From contig NW_026516681.1 in assembly GCF_025766255.1 (NCBI RefSeq), forward strand, positions 434,001-498,000: 64,000 nucleotides of DNA, in the 5' to 3' direction. Numbering within the stretch: the stretch's first letter is position 1; each line of letters begins with the position of its first letter. The DNA comes from Zychaea mexicana. Its lineage: Eukaryota; Mucoromycota; Mucoromycetes; Mucorales; Lichtheimiaceae. The translations under genes were made by a program, and so were the position numbers. The notes under the pieces are model-generated. The model was not told the DNA's origin and made no database searches. It saw only the letters and a list, made by a program, of their open reading frames with translations. Of the stretch, positions 31,895 to 42,294 are shown one piece after another.

Positions 31895-34800
31895 GGGAAC
31901 GGCTAATTGCACCGCCCCACCTGCACCACCCCTCGGGTAGTGACTAGCTTTTCGGAGGTGAAATGGCATGGCGGGTGGGGTGAGAGGAGGCATGTATTTC
32001 AATGAAATCTTTATAATGGGTCTATCTGTTATTGTTCAAGGTAACTAGACTACTTGTTAACTATCAGTAAAGTACCGGTTCTTCTTTAAAGTGATCTTCG
32101 ATTTTCTTATAAATCTAAGTGCTGCAAAAGTACGATTACAGCAAGACCATAACTATTGTATTATGGGTGTTTACATAATATATCATGTTTTCATGGTCTG
32201 ATTGATAATTAGTACACTTCTTTGACACTATTTTCTTTTTGCTTACATTATTCGATTACACATCTTGTAGCAATATTTCTGTTTGCGAGCTGGTTGTTTG
32301 ACGTTTTTAAAGTAAGAGAGAAGGGAAGAGGTCTATTTTCTGTGGTCGATTAAGTAGGAATGGTTGGTGAAGTTGTGGCGGGTACAAAAGAGATTATGGG
32401 AGCGATGGACAGAAGGGTACACAACTTGGGCAGCTGGTCTAAAAGAGACATGGTAGAAATGAAAATTGCTCAACTGCATACTGATAGGTTTACCTGTAGG
32501 AGCGGAAAGGAAAGGTATGTATAGAGTTGAGAATTCAACAGAATACCAAGCAATGGCTTTTGAGAACGCATTGGCAGCTAGAATTGCACAAGAATGATTG
32601 AAATATGAAGCAGTATTGCAAGGAGAGGAGCGATCGGATAACTTATGCTCCACTGAAGCCAGTTCATCTTCTCTAAAGAGATGTAAGAAAATAGCGCGAT
32701 TCTGCTGCAAAAACACAAACATATCGTCTTTGATGGATGGCCACATATCCTCATCGTTTTTCAAGTCCAAAGCCAAGACACGAAAACCACAATTACCATC
32801 AGGCTGAGGACTAACAATAGTGGCGACTTGCTGCTTGGGTACATCGGTGCTTAAGACACCAGCCAATGGCACCGCCAGATCCTTGCCCTTTCCTTCCCTA
32901 TTTTAACGGCCCACCACAATCAGCTTATATTATACACTGGAATGATTGGTACATACCATGTGGCTGCTGCGTCAGCTCCGAAGCCCGTCTTGGCCTTTTT
33001 CTTGCTTTGCTCATCTTGGATTTCGAGTGTAATTGGCAAGCGTTTGTTGTTATTACTGCTGTGGCTGCTGCTGCTGCTGCTGGCGTTATTTGCAGTAGTG
33101 CGAGCTGTTGTTTTCTTTGTTGGCACAGGTGGAGATTGCAGTTCATGCATATCAATGAACGAATCATTACTGATTGCCTTCAATTTATGCAAAAGATCTG
33201 CTAGTTGCTGCTGGTTTTGGAGATTGAATCCTAGGTTTTCAATCCGGACAAGCTCAGCGGCGACTTGCTTTTCGATCGTTGGCTTCTCGTGGTCGTCCAC
33301 AACTGCTATAACGTTAGGTGCAGAGAGCACATCGACAAATTCGTCTATTGCAAAAAAGAAGAAAAGAAAACCGGCTCATAAATCGTCGGTGAACATACTC
33401 ACCATTGTCTTAAACTCTGCAATAGCCATACCATTGAGATTCGATGCTGTTTTTTCTGGGAACAAGTGCCAACGCCGAGGGATAATCGACAATGGAATGG
33501 GCCCGTCAGCTGGATACATATGACAGCATGGTATTCCGTAATGGATCTTTAAGGCACACTTGCAATGCATCGTCTTCAGCACGTTCGAAAATCTCAACTG
33601 GTCTTTGATGGCTTCAAAAGCAAAGCCAGATATATTACGACTGAGGAGCTCAAGTCGCGTTTTATATGCCTCAGGAAGATGAGAATTAGCACTCAATGCT
33701 TCCTTATCAACCTGCTGATTCCAGTTGGTGTTCTACAAAAGCGTCTATCATCAATTACACAGTATTGCTTATCGCAAACCCCAAACGTGCCGATACTTAA
33801 ATATAAGTATGCAACAACATGAATTGATGCGAACATTTCTCAGCAAAACGTATGTATATATACCTTGTCTTTATACCACATATTCAGATGTGTGAAAGAA
33901 AGATGAAGGCTGCTGGATGGATCGATGTACTTTTTGATTTCGGCGTGAGCATCTTCAGCCTGGTTGGTACTGGTATTTCCAAGGTGTCGCAGTTGGCCAG
34001 TCTCACTGCCAACCCATTTTTCCCTAAAGGCAAGTTTACTATAGAAAGAGTATATGAGCTAGATCAATCATAAAGCCCCACAAGGATTTGGACAACATTC
34101 AAAGGTACACTAATCATCTACCTTTTCAAGTAGCTTCGTGCCTTTTCAGGGTCTGAACAACACAGTATTGCATTTTCAAACATAGTAAGCGCCTTTTGCT
34201 CTAGTTTTACATCGGACACCTTCTCCATCATATCATCGAACTTGTCCTTGTAAGAGCTAGACATCAAAAGGTTGAGCGCCTTTTCTACCTGGTCCCATTG
34301 TTCTTGAGTGTCAAAAAGCTTTCGAAGGTTCGTCTTGAAGTTTCTATGCAAATGGATTTTACACAGTATCTTCGTAGACTCAGGGAAAGTGGAATCAAGC
34401 GCAGTCATTAATGCCGCTTCACTGTCTGTGACGAACACTTTTGGATAAACCGCTGTCGAAGACGAGTAAACAACTGACTTTAGCTGTTGAGCAAACCACA
34501 TATACGACCCTGTGGTCTCATTCGAGACCCATCCTCCAGCTACACAAAAGCTTCTTAACGCCTTCACGCCAACATTTCCGGTACCAATCACATTTATAAA
34601 TGGCATTTTGTTGCGATTGGTCTGGTAGGTGGCATCCATGGAGATCACCTCCGGGAATTGGTTTGCAACCTTTATAGCATCGCCATGGGCAAAGAACAAC
34701 GCATTGAGGAAAATCTTTTCCCCTTCTTGTCTCGAGTCAAAACGGACGTGGTAATCGTTCTCTTGCAGAAGGTTGATCAGGTTGAACATTGCACCGTCAG

Positions 34801-35934
34801 GGTCGTTGTTGAACACTGTTTGACGAATGTTTGAAATATCCTTTGCGGTGGTACCAGAATGGCCTTTGCTGCGTAGGAAGTCTGTGATGACTCTGTTCGT
34901 GGCATGGTTGAGGATTAAGGTACGCACTGTCTGGAGAACGTCTCCTTTCAAACGGCGGTGCAGTGGGTAGGCACTAGGTTCCAAAGCCATATGGTGATTG
35001 TGTCCGCCATCATAGATACTCACCACACGCCATTGCTGGCTCTTACTGTCTAATGGTCGTAGCATCAGATTAAAAGGGCAACCAATCCGTTGAGAATCTT
35101 TGCTACGTCCTTTCTTCTTTTTCTCGCTGCTGCTCAGAATGCCGCCTTCCTCGTCAATAACAATTGTTGTTTGTTGCTGCTGCGATTGTTGCTCTTTCGG
35201 TGTCTGGTCACGGGGCTGACCAAAGTGCTTACAGCCAAGTTGGCACCTTCGCTTGGGGCCTGTTTTATCAGCTCTGATTACTGAAAGCTGGAACTTGTTT
35301 TTCAACGCCCAAGATTGCAAGGATGTAATTGCAATGTCGTACGATTCGTACGTTTGGTTGATTTCCTCGGGGATGTTCGCTGATCTCGTCTGTAATGTCG
35401 ACATGCTTGCTGAATGGAAAAGGAAGGACGCGTTTTCTTTTCCTTGTCACACAAAATTATAAAAAGGATCACATCTTTAATTCTCAACTCAAGACTCTCT
35501 GATTCTTTCGGTAGCAACATCCTGATTAGTGTGTCATAGTCTTTAGCAAACGTTCTCATCAACGATAGTGCTCAATACTGCGATGACTGTAGGCTACTAC
35601 TGATGATTTACATTATTTTGACAGATAGTGTATTTAGTCGCGTTTTTTTTTCTCACTATGGTCCCTTTTTTTTAAAAAAATAGACATTTATGCAGCAAAC
35701 TCGTAATGTTTGTATGATCACTATGTTTCTTATAGTTATGGATACAATTGAAAAACGTGGTGGTACTGCTACACATATTTATGCATTAAACAAACAATAC
35801 GCCATAGTCTCGTTTCACATTCATCTCTCACCACCCTTCATCGTTTCTCACCACCCGCCATGCCATTTCACCTCCGAAAAGCTAGTCACTACCTGAGGGG
35901 TGGTGCAGGTGGGGTGGTGCAAATAGCCGTTCCC
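31895..35934 (-). mobile_element. MULE with OTU protease, copy 1
   Basis: Terminal inverted repeats of about 100 bp begin GGGAACGGCTAATTGCACC on the left; on the right, reversed, GGGAACGGCTATTTGCACC. The left TIR has lost ~20 bp relative to copy 2 (44906-48963). The interior is nearly identical to copy 2 at a constant offset of 13029 bp. No 8-10 bp target duplication can be seen in the flanks. The element carries one intact-looking gene (32333-35404). Confidence 0.88.
32333..35404 (-). CDS. MULE transposase with FAR1, SWIM and OTU cysteine-protease domains (copy 1)
   Basis: Five exons join in frame to 909 codons: 35404-34122, 34023-33864, 33732-33399, 33344-32957 and 32897-32333. All introns are GT-AG and 46-131 bp. 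Residues ~25-140 are a FAR1/WRKY-GCM1-type zinc domain (CQLGC, GCPF, HNHH). The MULE catalytic core follows: D257 in SMDATYQTN, D327 in VTDSEAAL, and CKIHLH. The Glu lies in exon 2 (NTSTNQAEDAHAEIKK). Exon 3 has a SWIM zinc finger (CKCALKIHYGIPCCH). The last exon is an OTU-like domain with catalytic Cys in PQPDGNCGFRVLA and a candidate His in NFHFYHVSF. OTU proteases cleave ubiquitin-type chains; their role in transposons is unknown. No internal stop was seen, so this copy may be active. Confidence 0.85.
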
Positions 35935-36743
35935 GCTTTTGGAGCTGTTTTTTATACAAATGCCTAACCTGGTTATAATTTATAGGAATACAGCATTGAA
36001 GAACCTGATTGGAACCACATCCTGGAAAGAATTATTGAAAGAATCTTGAAAGTAGGTATTTTTTTATATATATATAAAAGCTAAAAAACAAAACGCGGTT
36101 TTCTTTGCTGACTCTTGTGGAACTTGTCGTACATATTGAATAGGAAAAGTACGACAACCAAGCACCCGAAATCAAGGCGCGTGCAACTACTGTCTCCTCC
36201 TCGTCAACTCCCTCCTCAAATGGCAATGTTAGTTGCAGAAGGATTTATTTATGATAGCCATTTATTCATGTTAAGTGTTACTAACTCCAAATTGTATTTC
36301 TTCTAGTCGCTGCTCACAGAAAGTCAGAAGCAAGCATTTGAAGAGAAATACCGGTCAATGGACCCAAAAAGAATGTGGGAAGTAGAAGAGGGAGTTTTCG
36401 TGGAGAAGAAGATGTACGAGTATGGATTGACAGTACCGTACGAACAGTAAGTGTATATTTTGTGTCTCTCGTGGATTCTTGGAATAAATATAAGACAATA
36501 ATAAAAGGAACCGGTTGATATACTTATTTAAAATCGGGCGTCCTACTATTAGTTGTCTAACCAATTATAATCTACTAGCTGTAATATAGATAATAAATTT
36601 GCTATGATTGGTATAACCATCAGTGGCCGAATTAATTATTGATCTACAATAAAATAATAAAAATTGAATTTTTTTATTTATATTGGTAGCCTCCCACGAG
36701 AAAAAAAAGAGCGATTGTTTAAAGTACATAACAACAAATAAAA

Positions 36744-38228
36744 ATGAACACAACACAACACACTGAACAACTCGATATTGAAATTAAAAATTTAATTAAT
36801 AATAAATGGACTTTTCTTGATAAATCTTGGCCTGAAATGCAACATAGATTTAATCATAGAACAGCTATTAAAGATATGAAGAATAATACAATAAATGATA
36901 TAAAGGATGTATTACTTAATAGATTTGGATTTATACCTGTATTTTATTTTCTTACAGTTTTATATAGGAATATTGAATATCCAGGGCCATACTGCGAGAT
37001 TGAAAAAGGACTTGCATTATTATATCATATGGTATCAGGTATATCAGGAAAGGATATGCATACTGTTATGCCATATGCAACATTTTATGATTTATATAAG
37101 CGGTTCTGGATTACTAACTATAATGAATTGAATAAAAAGGTAAAACAAGATCTAGATAGTATGTTCTCATCACCACATATTCGCATTCTATCAGCAATAA
37201 TAAACAATCTAGATGGTTTTAAGAATGTTACACTATTTATTGATGGACATGACAGTAAAATAAAGTATTATAAACCAAATGAGTCACATTCACAATTATA
37301 TTCATATAAATTAAAAGGGCCAGCTGTACGTACACAAGTTATACAGGATATGAATGAAATAATTACACATGTTTCAGTATCTGAAAAATGTGCTATCGGA
37401 AATGATGGTACTATGTTTATTAATATGAAACTATATAAAAAAATAAGTGAGGCAGATTGTTTAGGAATGGATGGTGGATATAACTTATTTATACAAAAGT
37501 TTAAAGATAATGCGACAGATGCTGGATATAGTTTTTATGACCGTAATTTTTTACATCCCATAAGAAAAGAACCAGGACAAAAGTTAACAATCAATGAGAC
37601 ATACTTTAATAACAAGTTTGGATCATTTCGTTCAGCAATAGAAGCACAGTTCTCTATGTTAGGCTCTAAATTTGAACGATTTAATAATAATCGTGCAGCA
37701 TTGCGAATAACTGATATAAGATATTATAATATTCAGTTTCGTGTTGCTTGTATTCTTACTAATATATGGCGATTTGTAAATAAGTATAATATAGAGATAC
37801 AACTACATCATAAATTATGGTATGGAAAAGATTTTGAATTCCCAAGTAAGAAAAACAAACTTGACTTAGTATTTTCAAATGAGCAAAAAGTAAATACTGA
37901 ATATAACGAAATGGTTGACATGCAGCAGAAATTTCTACAGCTTAACATTAATCAATCAATAGATATGGCTATAGATAGTGAGGATGAAACTGAAAATAAT
38001 ACATCTAAACGCAAGAGAAAAAATCAAAGAGAACAGAGAAATATAGAATATAGTAATTCATATGAAATTGAGAAGATTGTAGGACATGTGTATACTGATA
38101 ATAAGTACATATTTGAGGTTAAGTGGGTTGGATATAGTGTAAAGGATAATAGTTGGTTAACAGTTGATAAGTTTAATTCCCAGGAAATGCTACATGAATA
38201 TATGGCCACACATGGTATTCAGCTCTAA
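36744..38228 (+). CDS. DDE transposase with C-terminal chromodomain
   Basis: This is a single 494-aa exon. Residues ~85-345 look like a DDE_Tnp_4-type (IS5/Harbinger-like) nuclease: D167 in LFIDGHDSKIKYY, D243 in CLGMDGGYNLFI and E300 in SFRSAIEAQFSMLGSKFERF. A basic stretch KRKRK (422-426) may be a nuclear localisation signal. Residues ~440-490 form a chromodomain (EIEKIVGHVYTDNKYIFEVK, then WVGYSVKDNSWL), the module that reads methylated histone H3 and that targets chromovirus integrases to heterochromatin. Codon usage is strongly A/T-ending. The stop at 38226-38228 overlaps the stop of the opposing ORF. Catalytic residues are assigned by pattern only. Confidence 0.8.
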   Translation: MNTTQHTEQLDIEIKNLINNKWTFLDKSWPEMQHRFNHRTAIKDMKNNTINDIKDVLLNRFGFIPVFYFLTVLYRNIEYPGPYCEIEKGLALLYHMVSGISGKDMHTVMPYATFYDLYKRFWITNYNELNKKVKQDLDSMFSSPHIRILSAIINNLDGFKNVTLFIDGHDSKIKYYKPNESHSQLYSYKLKGPAVRTQVIQDMNEIITHVSVSEKCAIGNDGTMFINMKLYKKISEADCLGMDGGYNLFIQKFKDNATDAGYSFYDRNFLHPIRKEPGQKLTINETYFNNKFGSFRSAIEAQFSMLGSKFERFNNNRAALRITDIRYYNIQFRVACILTNIWRFVNKYNIEIQLHHKLWYGKDFEFPSKKNKLDLVFSNEQKVNTEYNEMVDMQQKFLQLNINQSIDMAIDSEDETENNTSKRKRKNQREQRNIEYSNSYEIEKIVGHVYTDNKYIFEVKWVGYSVKDNSWLTVDKFNSQEMLHEYMATHGIQL

Positions 38229-38649
38229 ATTAATTTCTTACTTATTTGCTTATTAAAAAATCTCATATTGAAACTGACCGCATCAACCTTTTGTTTACTT
38301 GCCCAATTATATTTATGTTTTATGCATTCATTAGTTATACTTGTACTTATATTAGTATCTGTTGATTTATTTTTGACATCAGTTTCTTTTGTCTGTGTAT
38401 TTGAAATATGAGGAATTTCAAATTGCTGAGAATTTAAATTTTTGGTAACTATTTCTTTTGGAGGTAATAGGGGTATTCAATTACAAAAATGAAAATTTCG
38501 TATGAAATGAAAAATCTCGCCATTACTAAATACAGTTTTCATTTCAAACCCAATAATTGGGGTACTCAATTACTCAATTTTTTTTTCATTTTCATTCAAC
38601 TTCCCCTCTTTCAATTCTTTCATCAAAACATTCATCTTTGTTCCCAAGT

Positions 38650-40487
38650 ATGCCCAGATACAGTGAAAAACAGCAAAACGAACGTGTCCTGGAAGTTTTG
38701 GCATGCTTACAGCAAATCGAGAGTACGATGGCCATGATTGACGATGATGAAGATATGTCAGGCGACTCTGATAGCGATAAAGATGATGTCTTGCTATCGC
38801 ATAATTTACTGTTGTCTATTCCTTGGACGGAAGTGTATAACGCAAGTTGCAGTCGACGATACCTTGATAGAGCACAAAAAGTCGCTCGTGCTCCTAGTAG
38901 GATTCACTGGCTTTTCAACGAGTTGGACGAACAACGATTTATCCAAGAAGTTAGGATGTCTAAAGATGCATTCTTCTTAATTCTCGATTTGATTAAAGAG
39001 AATGCGATCTTTGTTTCAAGTGGCCAGAAACCACAAAAACCTGTATTTGTGCAACTGCTTGTCGCTTTGCGCCGTCTTGGTTTCTACGGAAATGGTGCAA
39101 GCATCGGGAATGTTGCCAGATACTTTGGGATTGGAGGTACTACGCGTAATAAACTTAGTTATATACATACGTCTTTACACTTGAGACTTATGTAATGTAC
39201 AGTGAACCCCCGCTTTTTGCACCCCCGTTTATTGCAGATCCCCACTTATTGCAACTTTTTCGAGCAGATTCCCGCTCAACACTTAGTAAAATTGCAGATT
39301 CCTCGGTTTTTGCAGATTGCAACTTGGAAATCAGGACCTGCAATTTCCCGCTTCAGCCTTATATATTGTATATTAATCTCAAACTTCAGAGACAGTGAGA
39401 CTCGAACCAGTGACAAAAGAGATACACTATTGTATTCTATTATTTAAGAGCTTTTAAACCAAATAAGGAAAGATGTGATTGCCGACTTATCGATCCCACT
39501 TGTGTAACATATTCACATTTTGCAGTTCCTCAGATTTTGCAACTTTTTTGACGGTATTCCCGCTGTTGCAAAAAGCGGGGGTTCACTGTAATACGTTTTA
39601 GAGGGCTCTGTGATCAACTACACAAATAGGTGTATTGAGGCGATCTTGGCTCTTGAAAGTACCTATATCCAATGGCCTAACGATGCAGAAAAGTCCTTAT
39701 CTAAAAGTGATATAAGTCGTGGATCTGCTTTTGAAGATTGCATCGGTATCATTGACGGCACTCTTTTTCCGTTTGCAAGCGAGCCTTGCATTCAGCCGCA
39801 AAGCTACTTCTCGTATAAAAAGAAGTATGGTATTTCTGGCATTTTGGTATGCAATAGCCAGAGACAAATCATATATTCATACATCGGCTGGCCAGGCTCT
39901 ACTCACGACAGCCGCATCTTCAGCAACAGCGCTCTCCGCCATCATCCTGAGCAATACTTCAAGCCTGAAGAGTACCTTCTGGGTGACTCAGGTTTTGAGT
40001 GTTTGCCAAACGTTATTGTGCCATTCAAAAAGCCACGCAACGGCAGCTTGACAGATGAACAAGAAATGTTCAATTACAAACTTAGCTCGGTAAGAAAATA
40101 TACAGTATGGTGTGCTGTAAGGATAGAATTGTATTCACTTAACATTGTTCAAAATCAAAGGTACGAATTCGGATTGAACATACAATTGGAATGCTGAAGA
40201 TGCGCTTCCAAAGCCTTCGGGAACTACCGCTGCGCTTAATAGATGAAGATGATGCGAAGCCAATAATCCATTGGATTAAGGCTTGTTTTGTTCTACACAA
40301 CATCATAACTAAACACAATCTCGAAGACATGTACGACGACGAAGAACTTCGGGCTGTCGTTGATGATCAGCAAGAACAACAGCCTGAAAACAATGTGAAT
40401 TGGACAATCCCGAATAGTGATAGACTGACACCAGGAAAGGCCAGAAGGGAAGAGCTCTTCCATCATGTTATTAACGATCACAATTAG
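38650..40487 (+). CDS. Harbinger (HARBI1-type) nuclease/transposase
   Basis: Exons 38650-39136, 39602-40089 and 40161-40487 splice to 433 codons plus stop. The start is the ATG at 38650 (MPRYSEKQQN); an upstream in-frame ATG at 38557 codes for a Phe-rich leader and is less likely. The DDE_Tnp_4 motifs are CIGIIDGTLFPF (first Asp), LLGDSGFECLP (second Asp) and RIRIEHTIGMLKMRF (Glu). An N-terminal helix-turn-helix region ends at ARYFGIG, continuous with EGSVINYTNRC across intron 1. Intron 1 contains the MITE; without it the intron is 74 bp. The C-terminal tail is acidic. The frame is intact, but the partner gene has a stop. Confidence 0.88.
39198..39590. mobile_element. pogo-like MITE 2, inside a Harbinger transposase intron
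   Basis: The element starts TACAGTGAACCCCCGCTTTT and ends with the inverted AAAAGCGGGGGTTCACTGTA, with TA at both ends (39198-39199 and 39589-39590). It is related to MITE 1, sharing the CCCCCGCTTTTTGCA end and the TTGCAG internal motifs. It lies between the donor at 39137 and the acceptor at 39601, so splicing could remove it. Confidence 0.92.
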
Positions 40488-40560
40488 TCATTATATCTGT
40501 CATCATGTATCGTATATTTATTCTATTATTACTATCATTATTCTCTTTATCGGATCAACA

Positions 40561-42060
40561 TCAATCTTCTACTACTACTACTTCTTCCATCTCCTCCTCG
40601 TCACTGTCATTATCGCTGTCATCATTGTCGTCCTGATCATTCTTGTCTACAATTTCCTGCAGCTCGCTTGCCAACGACTCATCATCATCGTCATTACCCG
40701 AGTTTGTCTTGTCATCATCATCGTCAAATACGGCTCTTTGAATTGCGTTGTTGGTGAAACCAGCTTCTACCATTATCTTTATCATTGCTGTTTTGGATTC
40801 ACGATCCTGGATCCGTAATTTCTTTGCCTCTAATTGCTGCCGTTGACGATCCATTCGCTCTTGTTGTAGTTGTTGATAGATATCCAGTTTGCGTTGATGC
40901 TCAAAAACATCCATTTTGTGCTTTGCGAGTTCTCGCTTGAGCTTCAAACTTTCTTCCATAAACCGCTTGTTGTCATTATTTATATCCCAGAGTGTTGCTG
41001 CTAAGGGGTTCTTTCTTATTTTTTCAGATTTTTTGATTTGAGCACGAGTCGGTTGTGACGACGAGGCTTGTTGGGGCTGCTGTTGCTGTGAGTTGCCCTC
41101 ATCAATGTCTTCTCCGTCATCGTCGTCGTATATGTTGTCAAGGTCATTGTCGAAGCTTGGACGGTGTTGAGTTGGTAAAGAGGGTAATGGTGATGATGAA
41201 GATGGCGGTGAAGATGTTGTTATGGCTTCACCTGAGCGGTTTGTTGGCATGTGCAGAGTTTCTGAAAGATAGAGGGGGCGACTGGCGTGGTTATCGCTCA
41301 TTATCTGTTCCAACTCGTAATAGTACTTGAAGGCGGCTTTAACGTTTTTGTCTATATATTTTGCATATAATGTGTTAGCTTCAAACAAGTATACATTGGT
41401 CGATAGTTTGTTCTTATCATTTTGATTACTACATACCGGTCTTGTCTTCATCGGCTCCATTCTCGTCATTGTCAATAGCCCCATCACCATAAGGTCCGCC
41501 GCCACCGGTCTCTCCAATCAAGTCATTGGCTTTGTTAAAGTTGGTGATCCATTCGTTTAACTTGCACGAAACATGGTGTGCTGTTCGATGGGTTAAACCA
41601 TGACTGTGCAGCTCTCAGACGATCTCGGTAAGTATCACCTTTCTAGTGTCCTTCGAATTGCCCTTGCTTCCTTGCGTCTTCGAATTCTTGGCCGTATTGC
41701 CGCCAGTACCTCGGTAGCGTTGATAGTTACCAGGTTCAAGCAACCATTCCAACAGTATTGTCTCGGATGACTTGCTGTTAGGGGTAACGTTATCTTTACT
41801 CCATGATTTAGTCTTCTTCTTCTCTGTTATATTAAATGCAATGTTTGTAAATATTAGAACTATACACAGCATGACAGCAATATGACAGAAAAAATCATGT
41901 TACCTGAAGACTCGTCCGCATTAGATGGATTTCCCTTGCGCCGCTTGTTCTTGTTTCCATCGTTCGACATTGAACTGCTGTTACTGTTAAATGTAAATAA
42001 TTGCGATTCCGGGATGACAGTCGCCGAGGATGGTTCAGTGATGGAGTTTTCGCGTTGCAT
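40561..42060 (-). pseudogene. Harbinger partner gene: Myb/SANT-like DNA-binding protein, one in-frame TGA
   Basis: Exons 42060-41904, 41823-41437 and 41351-40561 with GT-AG introns of 80 and 85 bp. Exon 2 starts EKKKTKSWSKDNVTPNS and continues SSETILLEWLLEPGNYQRYR, then VILTEIV. This is the Myb/SANT-like N-terminal domain found in the second ORF of fungal Harbinger elements. A TGA at 41615-41617 follows immediately; the frame continues as ELHSHGLTHRTAHHVSCKL. Exon 3 contains KAAFKYYYELEQIM, then a Ser/Pro- and Gln-rich linker, a long charged coiled coil, and an Asp/Glu-rich tail. The protein binds element ends and helps the nuclease in known Harbinger systems. Confidence 0.82.
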
Positions 42061-42183
42061 GATGTTGATGTATAAGGCCAGAAAAATCAGAAGAGTATGT
42101 TTTTGCAAGATATTAAAAAGATATCGTTTATTTACGCGACAAACAAAGTATTTATATGTTTGCTAACCCTGCTGCGGATCCGA

Positions 42184-42294
42184 TATTTTGCTAAGGTATG
42201 ATGTAATTGTCGACTGCGCATACTTTGCTAAGCTATGATGTAATGGTCGACTGCGCATACTTTGCTAAGCTATGATGTAATGGTCGACTGCGCA
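42184..42294. repeat. Three 37-bp tandem repeats near the Harbinger right end
   Basis: Units at 42184-42220, 42221-42257 and 42258-42294 (TACTTTGCTAAGCTATGATG plus TAATGGTCGACTGCGCA). They lie upstream of the Myb-like gene start and could be promoter or transposase-binding repeats. Confidence 0.9.

Noticed and set aside
32942..33523. 193-aa plus-strand ORF opposite the MULE-OTU gene (also 45971-46552)
   Set aside because: It is antisense to exons whose sense frame splices into recognised domains; its Leu runs mirror Gln/Ser/Asn-coding repeats.
38557..38649. Upstream ATG for the Harbinger transposase
   Set aside because: The extra 31 residues are Phe/Ser-rich and derived from near-TIR sequence; the next ATG (38650) fits the family better.
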